In this document: in pieces, positions 22,698 to 30,257 of the stretch
Layout of the letters: each line of letters starts with the position of its first letter
Position numbering within the stretch: position 1 is the first letter of the stretch
From: Helicobacter equorum
GTDB taxonomy: Bacteria > Campylobacterota > Campylobacteria > Campylobacterales > Helicobacteraceae
NCBI RefSeq assembly: GCF_900198655.1
Contig: NZ_FZPO01000017.1
Coordinates: 1 to 32,134 of the forward strand
Length of the DNA: 32,134 nt
Reading direction: 5' to 3'
Translations under genes and position numbers: made by a program
The notes under the pieces: generated by a model
The model's input: only the letters and a program-made list of their open reading frames with translations
Told to the model about the DNA's origin: nothing
Database searches by the model: none

Positions 22698-23450
22698 ATG
22701 GTGGTGTTTATTACAGGGGCTTCAGTAGGGTTTGGGGAAGCAAGTGCGAAAACATTTGTCCAAAATGGGCATAAAGTCATCTTACTAGCACGCAGAATAA
22801 AAAAACTCAAAGCTTTGCAAGAGACATTAGGTGGTCAGAAAAGTGCGCAAATTATCGCGTGTGATGTGCGTGATATTGCACACATAGAATCTGCCTTACG
22901 CAATCTCCCAAAGGATTTTCAAGATATTGATGTGCTTGTCAATAATGCCGGACTTGCGCTAGGACTACAAAGTGCAGATAAAGCAAATATCGCGGATTGG
23001 GAAGAGATGATTGCAACAAATGTCCTTGCTCTTGTGCGATTAACGCGTTTAGTATTGCCCCAAATGGTAGCGCGCAAAAAAGGGCATATCATCAACATAG
23101 GCTCTATTGCGGGGCAATACCCATATCCCGGAGGCAATGTCTATGGTGCTACCAAAGCCTTTGTGCGACAATTTTCTCTTAATTTACGCGCGGATTTGTA
23201 TGACAAACATATCCGTGTGAGTAATATCGAGCCGGGCTTATCGGGTGGGAGTGAATTTTCGCTCGTGCGTTTTAAGGGCGATGAGAATCTTGCAAATGCT
23301 GTGTATGCAGGCACTAAGCCACTTTTGCCAGAAGATATTGCTGAAGCGATATTTTGGGTAGCGACATTACCTAGTCACGTCAATGTCAATACAATTGAGA
23401 TTATGCCTACCACTCAAGCTCCAGCAGCACTCAACGTTTATAAGGAGTAA
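22698..23450 (+). CDS. Short-chain dehydrogenase/reductase (YdfG-like)
   Basis: This 250-residue classical SDR has the cofactor loop TGASVGFG (6-13), NNAG (82-85), and the catalytic Ser136 (NIGSIAGQYPYPGG), Tyr149 and Lys153 (VYGATKAFVRQF). Arg32-Arg33 after beta-2 (LLARRIKKL) suggest NADP(H) preference. The pattern VSNIEPGLSGGSEFSLVRFKGD matches YdfG-type 3-hydroxy acid/serine dehydrogenases; the natural substrate cannot be inferred. A GGGAG ribosome site precedes the ATG. queF follows after 3 bp with its own strong Shine-Dalgarno inside the end of this gene. It diverges from sodB across a palindrome, which hints at oxidative- or metal-stress control. Confidence 0.9.
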   Translation: MVVFITGASVGFGEASAKTFVQNGHKVILLARRIKKLKALQETLGGQKSAQIIACDVRDIAHIESALRNLPKDFQDIDVLVNNAGLALGLQSADKANIADWEEMIATNVLALVRLTRLVLPQMVARKKGHIINIGSIAGQYPYPGGNVYGATKAFVRQFSLNLRADLYDKHIRVSNIEPGLSGGSEFSLVRFKGDENLANAVYAGTKPLLPEDIAEAIFWVATLPSHVNVNTIEIMPTTQAPAALNVYKE

Positions 23451-23453
23451 GTT

Positions 23454-23924
23454 ATGCAATCACTCAAATCTTTGGGTGCACACACCACATATCCCACTCA
23501 TTATGACCCATCGCTTTTGGAAACTTTTGAAAATAAACACCCTGATGTAGAGTATTTCGTGAAATTTAACTGCCCAGAATTTACCTCGTTGTGTCCTATC
23601 ACAGGACAACCGGATTTTGCAACGATTTATATAGGCTATATCCCCCAATCCAAAATGGTAGAATCCAAATCTCTTAAGTTGTATTTATTTTCGTTTCGTA
23701 ATCATGGAGGGTTTCACGAGGATTGCATTAATGTAATAGCCAAGGATCTCATCGCTCTTATGGATCCAAGGTATCTCGAAGTGTGGGGTAAATTTACGCC
23801 ACGCGGTGGCATCAGTATCGATCCCTATGTCAACTATGGCAAAATTGGGACCAAATATGAGCAAATGGCACAACACCGCTTACTAAACCACGATCTCTAT
23901 CCTGAAAAGATAGATAATTGCTAA
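23454..23924 (+). CDS. queF: NADPH-dependent 7-cyano-7-deazaguanine reductase
   Basis: QueF reduces preQ0 to preQ1 in queuosine synthesis, the hypermodified wobble base of tRNAs for Asn, Asp, His and Tyr. The 156-residue protein is the short, single-domain type. It shows the catalytic Cys47 and Asp54 in [15 protein letters not shown], and the NADPH and substrate motif [19 protein letters not shown] (73-91, Glu89 for substrate). Length matches the YkvM subgroup. A TAAGGAG lies at the end of the SDR gene, 3 bp from the start. The stop lies 2 bp from the stop of the convergent haemoglobin gene. With MnmD upstream there are two separate wobble-base modification genes in the window. Confidence 0.96.
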   Translation: MQSLKSLGAHTTYPTHYDPSLLETFENKHPDVEYFVKFNCPEFTSLCPITGQPDFATIYIGYIPQSKMVESKSLKLYLFSFRNHGGFHEDCINVIAKDLIALMDPRYLEVWGKFTPRGGISIDPYVNYGKIGTKYEQMAQHRLLNHDLYPEKIDNC

Positions 23925-23926
23925 CA

Positions 23927-24307
23927 TTAATGTGGCATTTCATAAATCATCATTTGGAATCTTTGTGCGATACCCATAGCTCTTGCTAAAATATCTTGCG
24001 CAATCGCAGGTTCATAGACTTTGTGCAGTGAATCTTCAAATAGCTTCAACCAATCATTAAAAAATTCTCGTGGAAATGGTGGCAACTCAAGGTGCTTTTT
24101 GAGTGGTTGCCCATCAAACACCATCTCGCCTAACAACATTTGTCGCCAAAATCTTCCGATATGTTCTTTGTGTGCTTCCCAACGCTCATCAGATTCTGTA
24201 ATTTTGGCATTAAAAATAGGTCCTAAATTTTCGTGATAACGCACTTTGGCATAAAAAATATCCATAAGCTTTGCGATGGATTCGTGTGTGATTTGCGTGT
24301 GTAACAT
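23927..24307 (-). CDS. Group III truncated haemoglobin
   Basis: This protein of about 126 residues is a 2-on-2 globin resembling Ctb of Campylobacter jejuni. Tyr19 (MDIFYAKV) fits B10, His72 (PLKKHLELP) fits the proximal haem ligand, and Trp86 (REFFNDWLKLF) fits the G8 tryptophan of group III. HKEHIGRFWRQMLLG occupies the distal helix. The ATG at 24307 (MLHTQ) is chosen because AAGGAG lies five bases upstream; the longer frame to 24346 would include that site. Members bind oxygen and help in low-oxygen metabolism or nitrosative stress. Upstream there is a candidate -10 and an element resembling the Campylobacter NssR box. No single-domain globin partner (Cgb) is present in the window. Confidence 0.9.
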   Translation of the reverse strand: MLHTQITHESIAKLMDIFYAKVRYHENLGPIFNAKITESDERWEAHKEHIGRFWRQMLLGEMVFDGQPLKKHLELPPFPREFFNDWLKLFEDSLHKVYEPAIAQDILARAMGIAQRFQMMIYEMPH

Positions 24308-24332
24308 ACAAACTCCTTGTATTTTTGATGAA

Positions 24333-24338
24333 ACTATA
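24333..24338 (-). promoter_or_regulatory. Candidate -10 box of the haemoglobin gene
   Basis: TATAGT on the minus strand, about 26 nt before the chosen ATG, with a TTAAC-type inverted element 11 bp further upstream. Confidence 0.4.
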
Positions 24339-24349
24339 AAGAGCAAGTA

Positions 24350-24365
24350 TTAACAAACTAATTAA
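24350..24365. promoter_or_regulatory. NssR/FNR-like inverted element upstream of the haemoglobin gene
   Basis: TTAAC, six bases, ATTAA on the plus strand, imperfectly symmetrical. I recall the C. jejuni NssR site at ctb as TTAAC-N5-GTTAA; here one symmetry base differs and the spacer is one longer. Its place just upstream of the -10 suits a Crp/Fnr-family activator or repressor. Confidence 0.3.
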
Positions 24366-24428
24366 AAAGTTTCAAAAAAAATTACCAAAATTTAAAATTT
24401 GTTTCTCTATGTTGTGTAAAATCGACCT

Positions 24429-24465
24429 CGCAAACTTAAAAATATGGGGATAAATTAAGTTTGTG
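24429..24465. repeat. Inverted repeat, 11-bp stem with one G-T pair
   Basis: CGCAAACTTAA and TTAAGTTTGTG flank a 15-nt loop containing ATGGGGAT. No T-run follows on the plus strand, so it is not a standard terminator. It could be an operator, an RNA hairpin or a junction mark. Confidence 0.55.
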
Positions 24466-24508
24466 TATGATTAGTGTTTCCCCGAGATTCCCTCCAATCT
24501 CATAACGC

Positions 24509-24525
24509 TAATGTTTGTAACATTA
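24509..24525. repeat. Perfect 7-bp hairpin TAATGTT-TGT-AACATTA
   Basis: A compact, exactly paired stem with a three-base loop inside the gene-poor region, immediately followed by one arm of a GC-rich inverted repeat (24527-24533 with 24562-24568). Confidence 0.55.
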
Positions 24526-24526
24526 A

Positions 24527-24568
24527 GCACCGCTCAATTCCAATGACCCCTCCTCCGTTGGGCGGTGC
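24527..24568. repeat. GC-rich inverted repeat GCACCGC ... GCGGTGC
   Basis: Seven-base arms 28 nt apart in otherwise AT-rich DNA. Together with the preceding hairpin this suggests folded RNA or a repeat element; the spacing is long enough that chance is possible. Confidence 0.4.
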
Positions 24569-24794
24569 GCCCTTTCTCAATATTCCCTATACTCATTATC
24601 ATTCTATCTTTGGAATCTATAGGCTAGATTGTCAATCGTGGATTGCGCTTTTTGGCGATAGAATCTATAGTCAGAGAATCTGTGCCAAGAAAATCTGTGG
24701 GGATAAGTCTAGCGTTGTTTGTAGGGGTTTGGTGGTGGCGATGAGTGCAAATCTCATTTGTTAAAATTCTACTTTGTGATAGCGTGGCTTTTGC

Positions 24795-24809
24795 CTAGCC
24801 AAAGGCTAG
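24795..24809. terminator. Hairpin at the end of the pentapeptide-protein gene
   Basis: CTAGCC, three-base loop, GGCTAG: a perfect 6-bp stem that overlaps the TAG stop codon of the pentapeptide-repeat gene. There is no T-run after it on the minus strand, so it may be a weak terminator or an mRNA 3' stabiliser. A competing GCCAAA/TTTGGC pairing overlaps it. Confidence 0.4.
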
Positions 24810-26368
24810 TTTGGCACTATGGAGTTTTTGCGTGCGGTTTTTTGGAGAGAGAAAAGCACTAAAAACATAGAAATTGTGTAAGCTAGTGTTATAAAATTTA
24901 AAAAAGGATCTGTTATTTCTAGCGTATCTGTAAAAAGCTTACCTATTAGAGGGTTTAGGATTGCAATCTTGTATCCTATAGCAATAAATACCGTCATATA
25001 AGCAATAATAACAATCAAACATCGCACAATCGCAGAATCCAGAAAGACTAATGAAAAATACATGAAAAAAAAGAGAAAGAAACCTGTAATATTAAAAAAG
25101 CTCGGCAAAAGGCTTGATGGCGTTAACTTAAATAATGTCGCAACCAATACATAAAAAATTATAATTACTACAAGTGGCACTATAAGCATTAGGATAAAAT
25201 ATCTCACATTCTTTAATAGAGCTTTTATAGAAAGCAATATCCACGGCAATATATCTTTAAAAATTTTCCATACTGAAACAATCAGATATAGCACAAGCAA
25301 TAAGAGTATCACGATTTTTACATCAATAGCTACATGCTCTGGAATAAACTTTGCAAATATATCTACAAAATCTATCTTTTGTAAGATATCAGAGGATGGT
25401 GCTTTGTTTTCCAAAAAATTAAAACCGCACAACAGCAAACATCCAACATACAAAGCCACCAAAAGCACAAGATTATTAAAACATCTCAAAAAATCCGTGT
25501 GATGATCACAGAGATTGCGATAGAATCTTAAAAGCAAAAAGTCTATAAACTCTTTAAAGGGTTTCATATTTTTTCTTATGCCTTCATTATCGTATGCTTT
25601 GGTGCCTCGTTTACGCACACTTTCTCTTAGCTCGATTTCTTTGCAATAGAGTTCGAATCTATGGAATTCTGAAGCGTCTAGTAAATTATTATCTTTTATC
25701 AAAGTACTTTTAAAGATTCTAAACGAATCCCTAAAGTCGTTTGCAAAATTATCTAAGGGCTTTTTATCATGCTTGTTATATTCTATATGCTCTTGCTTGA
25801 TTTTCTCTTTTAGGCTTTCAAAGCCAAAATCAAGATTTGTATTTACTGCATTAAGGCTTCCCTTAAACCGAACTTGTGAAAAATTAGGGGGTTGTTGAAA
25901 TGTTGCTCCGTAAAAACTCACATCATCATTGAATTTGCTTCCCTCAAAGCTAACATAATTAAAGGTAGTCTCTTCGAAATTAGCAAACTTATTAAAGACA
26001 CTCGAGTCAAAGTAACACTTTGACTCAAACACACAATTAAATATTACTACAATATCAAAGTAAAAATTAAATATCAAAACATCTTTTTTAAAGGTGCAGT
26101 TTAGAAAGGATATGGGTTGTTTTATTGGCAAAGATAATCCTCTTGTGTCTCTTATTTCGCAATTAAAAATACAATTTTTAAAACATAAAGGCTGTGCATA
26201 TCCAAATTGATAAATCCCCAAAGAATCAATGGTAATGTTTTTAATCTCAAAATAATTTCTTAATTGATTCCAAGTAACATTTGTTGGTTGTGTATTAAAG
26301 AATTCGCACAATGTTTGTATATTGTTGCTAATCTGTTCTAGGTCAAATGCTTGGCTAGATTCTTTCAT
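24806..26368 (-). CDS. Pentapeptide-repeat protein with C-terminal multi-pass membrane domain
   Basis: The 520-residue protein has three parts. Residues about 60-180 form pentapeptide-like repeats with Phe/Cys/Ala centres (FKNCIFNCEI, FLNCTFKKDV, ANFEETTFNYVSFEGSKFNDDVSFYGATF), which fold as a right-handed beta helix. Residues about 205-285 are helical, with FRIFKSTLIKDNNLLDASEFHRFELYCKEIEL, a linker I recall in other pentapeptide-membrane proteins. Residues 299-318, 350-370, 389-412, 427-445, 449-471 and 490-508 are membrane helices. No nuclease, ATPase or selectivity-filter motif is visible. The ATG lies one base after the restriction gene stop, with a GAGGG ribosome site inside that gene, so expression is coupled. 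Function is unknown; a membrane effector or accessory factor of the restriction enzyme is inferred from context only. Confidence 0.8.
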   Translation of the reverse strand: MKESSQAFDLEQISNNIQTLCEFFNTQPTNVTWNQLRNYFEIKNITIDSLGIYQFGYAQPLCFKNCIFNCEIRDTRGLSLPIKQPISFLNCTFKKDVLIFNFYFDIVVIFNCVFESKCYFDSSVFNKFANFEETTFNYVSFEGSKFNDDVSFYGATFQQPPNFSQVRFKGSLNAVNTNLDFGFESLKEKIKQEHIEYNKHDKKPLDNFANDFRDSFRIFKSTLIKDNNLLDASEFHRFELYCKEIELRESVRKRGTKAYDNEGIRKNMKPFKEFIDFLLLRFYRNLCDHHTDFLRCFNNLVLLVALYVGCLLLCGFNFLENKAPSSDILQKIDFVDIFAKFIPEHVAIDVKIVILLLLVLYLIVSVWKIFKDILPWILLSIKALLKNVRYFILMLIVPLVVIIIFYVLVATLFKLTPSSLLPSFFNITGFFLFFFMYFSLVFLDSAIVRCLIVIIAYMTVFIAIGYKIAILNPLIGKLFTDTLEITDPFLNFITLAYTISMFLVLFSLQKTARKNSIVPN

Positions 26369-26369
26369 T

Positions 26370-29300
26370 TTATTTTCCCTCTATGATTTTTATTTCATCA
26401 TCGGTTAGGTGGTAGAGTTTATAGACTAGAGAATCTATGTGAGATTCTAGCTCTTTGGTGTCTGTGGTAGGGTCTTTGGCTTTGGATTCTAAGATTTGCT
26501 CTACTAGGCTTATTATCTCATCGCTTAAGGCTTTGTTTGTAGAATCTATTTTGGGAATAGGAAGTTTTTCTAAAAATTGTTTTTTATATCTAAAGCCATT
26601 TTCTCCAAGTCCTCCACCTGCATAAAAAGTCTTAAAAACAAAAGTTGCACATTTAGAGTTTAATATTGCTAAAAGATAATATAAATTTTCACCTGTCAAG
26701 ATAAAGCTTGTCGCTTCTGCATAGAATCTATTCTGATTATATTTATCGCTATCTAAATAAAATTGTGCGTCACGGACAATCTCGCTATACACAATCTTTT
26801 CTTTTTCAAATTCCTCGTGATAAGCGATGTTGTCTTGCGTTTCAAACCATTTATTGCTTGTTTTCTTTCTGCACCCTTTTTCTCCGCTTTGGTCGATTCT
26901 TGGGCGGAAAGATTCTAAATATGTTTTTAATGCGGGATAATCATCTATATCTAGCTTTAGACTTGGAAAAGTGCATATAAGCCACAATCCCGCCCATTCA
27001 TAGCCATAGCGTTTGATGTCTCTACCGCGTAGCATTTTTTTGATGAGTTTGCTTGTGCATTCTCTCTCGCTTTTATCCTTGCAGTTGTTTAGAATCTCCT
27101 CTCTTTTTGCACTATCTATGATAAAGGCTTCATTGTAGCCTGTTTTGATTCCATAGTTTATAGAGATGTCCCATTCTTTTAGTGGTGTGCCAAGGCTTTC
27201 TATCTTTGCCTTTAGGGCTTGATTTGCTTGGTCTTGGAATATAAAAGAATCTTTACTTAAACTACTTTGGTGTATGGGCTGTGTGTGTAGCTCATCTGTA
27301 TCTAGGCTAGGCTGTGTAGGTGCTAGGTAGTCAAAGCTAGATTCTGGGCTTGGCGGTGTCTTTGCAAAAGTGATGATACTTGTATCCACGGTGGCAGAAT
27401 CAAAGATTTTTAAGCCATTTAGGTCAATGTAGTGTAGAATCTGTGTGTTTGCTAGGATAAATGCTCTCAAAGGTTCGCCATAGCCTGCACGCGTGTATTT
27501 GTTGCTCGTGATAAAAGATAGGAGTGCCTTTGGCTTTAGAATCTTATATCCTTGCTCAAAAAAGTAGGTGTAAATATCGCTCGTGCCTTTGTAGATACTA
27601 AAGGCTTTTTGGAGATGTGGCTTTAGGTGCTTTATCTCTTCTTGTCTTATATAAGGTGGGTTGCCGATGACTACATCAAAACCCAAAAAATCGCCATTAT
27701 TATCTAGCACTTCTGGGAATGCAAACCGCCATTCAAAGGTGTTTGTATCGTGCGTGAGATTTTCATATTCTTGCATAGAATCTATAAGGGTTATAAGCTC
27801 TTTTTCTACAAAACCTTTTGGTTCTTTGGGTATTTCTAGAATCTTATGGAAATTAAAGGCGATTATATATTCATTTAGAGTTGTTTTCAAGGCAGAATCT
27901 AAGCTTTTACCTTGTAAAGTAGCATTATCAATACCATTGTAGCCATAGCATTGCAGGTAACTAGATAAGGTATTTTTGAAATCTTGGTAAGCCTTACTTG
28001 TTTTGTGAAATATAGAGACAATAAACTTTTGTGTATCTTGGATTTGTCGCTTATGGAGTGATTTTAGTTCAGCATTTGTCTCATTTTTGTAAGCATTTAC
28101 GGCATCTTTATAAGATTGTATGGTGTTTGGGAGCTTATTTTGTATATCATTGATTGTGGATAAAATCTCGTTTGCAAATTCTAGGGTGGCATTACTATTT
28201 AGTCTATTTTTTAAATCTTTTTCTAGGCTTTCTTTTGTCATATCTAGGGCTATATTACTTACAAGGCTATTACCACATTTTATGTTGATGTCTATGTTTG
28301 GGAGGGTTTGGAGGGTGTTTGTGTTTTTGCCATTTTCGAAAATATAGTAGCTGTATTTAAGTAGCTCTATCCAAAGTCTTAGCTTTGTGATCTCACAAGA
28401 ATTGTGGTTTATATCCACGCCAAAAAGGCAGGATTCTATAAGTGTGCGTTTGTTGTGGAATAGTGCCTTTTGGATCCTATGAGATTCTATATTTTCGTGG
28501 CTTGGGGTTTGGTAAATGTGTGGGTTGCCTGTAAAATCTTGTAGCACAATCTCATCGTTTTCTAGGCGTAGTTGTATGTCTTTTAGGCGTTGAAAGTTTT
28601 CATCACAAAGGATTTGTAGGTGGAATTTTAGCTCTATCATAGCATTTAGCATAGAAACGAGGAAATGTCCGCTTCCCACCGCTGGATCGCACACTCTTAT
28701 AGAGTTAAAAATCTCATTTGCTTCTTTGTAGCCATCTTTAGAATCTGTGAGCTTATCTAGCCTTAGCTTTAGAGATTCTAGGTCTTTACAATCCCATTTT
28801 TTGGCGGTGTTAAACTTATCTATAACGACTTTTTGTAACGACTCTTTGCACATATAGTTTGTAATAAAGCTAGGCGTGTAAAAACTGCCCTCTTTGTAGC
28901 CATTTAGCTTTTCAAAAACTAGCCCTAATATAGCAGCGTTGATAAGTTTGTCGTGATTTATTTTGACATTGTCTTGTATGTCTTTTGGGGTGGTGGTGAA
29001 GTCATAGGCGTTTAGGAAGTCAAAGAGGTATTCTAAAAGCGGTAGGGGCTTTTTGGTGTCTTTGAGGATTGATTTTTTATAAAGTGCTAATGGCTTTGAA
29101 TCTAAAAGCTTGATTTCTTTGCCTTGCTTTTCTAGCTCGGTTTTGTCAAAAAGACTTGAGTTAAGGTAGGGGATAGAATCTAGCTCTTTTGGTATGCTTT
29201 TGCGGATATTTTCTCTAAGTGCGAGAATCTCAAAAAAGAGTGTGTTTAGCTTGGCAAAGTTTTCTATCACGCTTGAATCCAAAAAGGGTTTTGGGATATG

Positions 29301-30227
29301 TTTGAAGCTTAGTAGCATAGATTCTAAAAGCCTTAGGAATAAAAGGCGGTTATTCCATGTAATGATAAGCTCAAATATGCTCTCAAAATCTCGCACACAA
29401 TCTAGCCCTAAATTTTCTCTTATTGCGTAGCTTAGGGTGTTTGGCGTGTCGCTAAGCTTGATGAGTTTGTTGGCGCCATCTTTTGTTTCTTCTAATCCCA
29501 AAATATAGAGTAACTCTTCATAAAAACTTTGGTTTAGCACATTGCTATCGATGTGGGTTTTGTAGCCAAGTAGTATATGTGGGCTAAAGGCTTGATATAG
29601 CAAGGCAAGATCGGTGTTTTTAATCCCAAAATGTGTAAAAGTCATCTCTACATCAAGTGCGCTTAGGATTTCTTGGGCTTTTTCATAGAATTTTTTTGTG
29701 CTTGTGTCGTTGCCTTGCTTTTGATCGACATTTTTATAGGCTTTTTGCAACTCTTTGCTTTGAGAGAGCTTCATAAACTCTTTGGCACTGATGAGATAAA
29801 AAGATTCTATGTTGCAAAGGAGGATACATTTAAGATTATTATTTCCCTCATTTTGTTCTCTCATATAATACAACAGGGCTTCATACAAGGCTTTGGAATC
29901 TAGCGATTGAGTATTTTTGGGGAATTCGCTTTTGTTGGCTATGGATTTGACTTCAAAAAATGTCTTGACTTCATCATCTTCGTATATGGCAAGATCGATT
30001 TTGTGTTTTGTGTTGATTTTTGGGTAGCTAAATGCTTGTTTGAGAAAATCTGCAATAAGGTTTTTTTGAAATTCCTCACTCTCGTTTGTGTCTTGTGCGG
30101 TGTGTTTGTGGCATTGGTCTAAAAAATGATCTAAGTGTTCTTTGAATGTGTCAAGAGATTGTGTCGTAGGGTTTGGTAATGTGTATGTGTGTAAAAATTC
30201 TTGCAATGGTTTATAAATGTAGTGCAT
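26370..30227 (-). CDS. Type IIG restriction-modification enzyme (fused nuclease, adenine methyltransferase, specificity domain)
   Basis: One 1285-residue chain combines cutting and N6-adenine methylation. A PD-(D/E)XK nuclease lies near the N-terminus: Asp78 (KIDLAIYEDD) and Glu92-Val-Lys94 (FFEVKS). A helical linker follows. The methyltransferase has motif X-like KEGSFYTPSFITNYM (445-459), motif I CDPAVGSGHFLV (513-524) and motif IV NPPYI (856-860), with about 330 residues between I and IV. The C-terminal third contains target-recognition-like sequence (WDISINYGIKTGYNEAFIID; EATSFILTGENLYYLLAILNSK). This layout is the Eco57I-like class. All catalytic residues are intact and there is no frameshift or long homopolymer, so it is probably active. 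The recognition site cannot be read from sequence. An AAGGAGG precedes the ATG at unusually short spacing. It starts 30 bp after the deiminase gene. Confidence 0.92.
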   Translation of the reverse strand: MHYIYKPLQEFLHTYTLPNPTTQSLDTFKEHLDHFLDQCHKHTAQDTNESEEFQKNLIADFLKQAFSYPKINTKHKIDLAIYEDDEVKTFFEVKSIANKSEFPKNTQSLDSKALYEALLYYMREQNEGNNNLKCILLCNIESFYLISAKEFMKLSQSKELQKAYKNVDQKQGNDTSTKKFYEKAQEILSALDVEMTFTHFGIKNTDLALLYQAFSPHILLGYKTHIDSNVLNQSFYEELLYILGLEETKDGANKLIKLSDTPNTLSYAIRENLGLDCVRDFESIFELIITWNNRLLFLRLLESMLLSFKHIPKPFLDSSVIENFAKLNTLFFEILALRENIRKSIPKELDSIPYLNSSLFDKTELEKQGKEIKLLDSKPLALYKKSILKDTKKPLPLLEYLFDFLNAYDFTTTPKDIQDNVKINHDKLINAAILGLVFEKLNGYKEGSFYTPSFITNYMCKESLQKVVIDKFNTAKKWDCKDLESLKLRLDKLTDSKDGYKEANEIFNSIRVCDPAVGSGHFLVSMLNAMIELKFHLQILCDENFQRLKDIQLRLENDEIVLQDFTGNPHIYQTPSHENIESHRIQKALFHNKRTLIESCLFGVDINHNSCEITKLRLWIELLKYSYYIFENGKNTNTLQTLPNIDINIKCGNSLVSNIALDMTKESLEKDLKNRLNSNATLEFANEILSTINDIQNKLPNTIQSYKDAVNAYKNETNAELKSLHKRQIQDTQKFIVSIFHKTSKAYQDFKNTLSSYLQCYGYNGIDNATLQGKSLDSALKTTLNEYIIAFNFHKILEIPKEPKGFVEKELITLIDSMQEYENLTHDTNTFEWRFAFPEVLDNNGDFLGFDVVIGNPPYIRQEEIKHLKPHLQKAFSIYKGTSDIYTYFFEQGYKILKPKALLSFITSNKYTRAGYGEPLRAFILANTQILHYIDLNGLKIFDSATVDTSIITFAKTPPSPESSFDYLAPTQPSLDTDELHTQPIHQSSLSKDSFIFQDQANQALKAKIESLGTPLKEWDISINYGIKTGYNEAFIIDSAKREEILNNCKDKSERECTSKLIKKMLRGRDIKRYGYEWAGLWLICTFPSLKLDIDDYPALKTYLESFRPRIDQSGEKGCRKKTSNKWFETQDNIAYHEEFEKEKIVYSEIVRDAQFYLDSDKYNQNRFYAEATSFILTGENLYYLLAILNSKCATFVFKTFYAGGGLGENGFRYKKQFLEKLPIPKIDSTNKALSDEIISLVEQILESKAKDPTTDTKELESHIDSLVYKLYHLTDDEIKIIEGK

Positions 30228-30257
30228 ACGCCTCCTTTGTGGTATGTAATGTGTAGC

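Larger units (their letters stand above)
24308..24805. other. Gene-poor region with inverted repeats and a doubtful reading frame
   Basis: About 500 bp without a convincing gene. The first 60 bases hold the haemoglobin promoter. Next come an 11-bp stem at 24429-24465, a 7-bp stem with a 3-nt loop at 24509-24525, and a GCACCGC/GCGGTGC pair at 24527-24568. A 96-codon frame at 24474-24764 has no ribosome site and an odd Pro/His/Cys/Arg composition, so it is not called. The region borders the restriction cassette and may be the remains of a dispersed repeat, a small RNA locus, or an old insertion junction. No tRNA, SRP RNA or RNase P signature was seen. Confidence 0.5.

Noticed and set aside
24474-24764. 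96-codon frame in the gene-poor region as a gene
   Set aside because: No Shine-Dalgarno, odd composition and no recognisable domain; described instead as a decayed or repeat-like stretch.
24795-24809. Standard rho-independent terminator
   Set aside because: The stem is perfect but no T-run follows on the minus strand; kept only as a low-confidence hairpin.
26370-30227. PglX/BREX component or type I HsdM
   Set aside because: No other BREX or Hsd genes are nearby, and an N-terminal FEVKS nuclease is fused to the methyltransferase, which fits type IIG.
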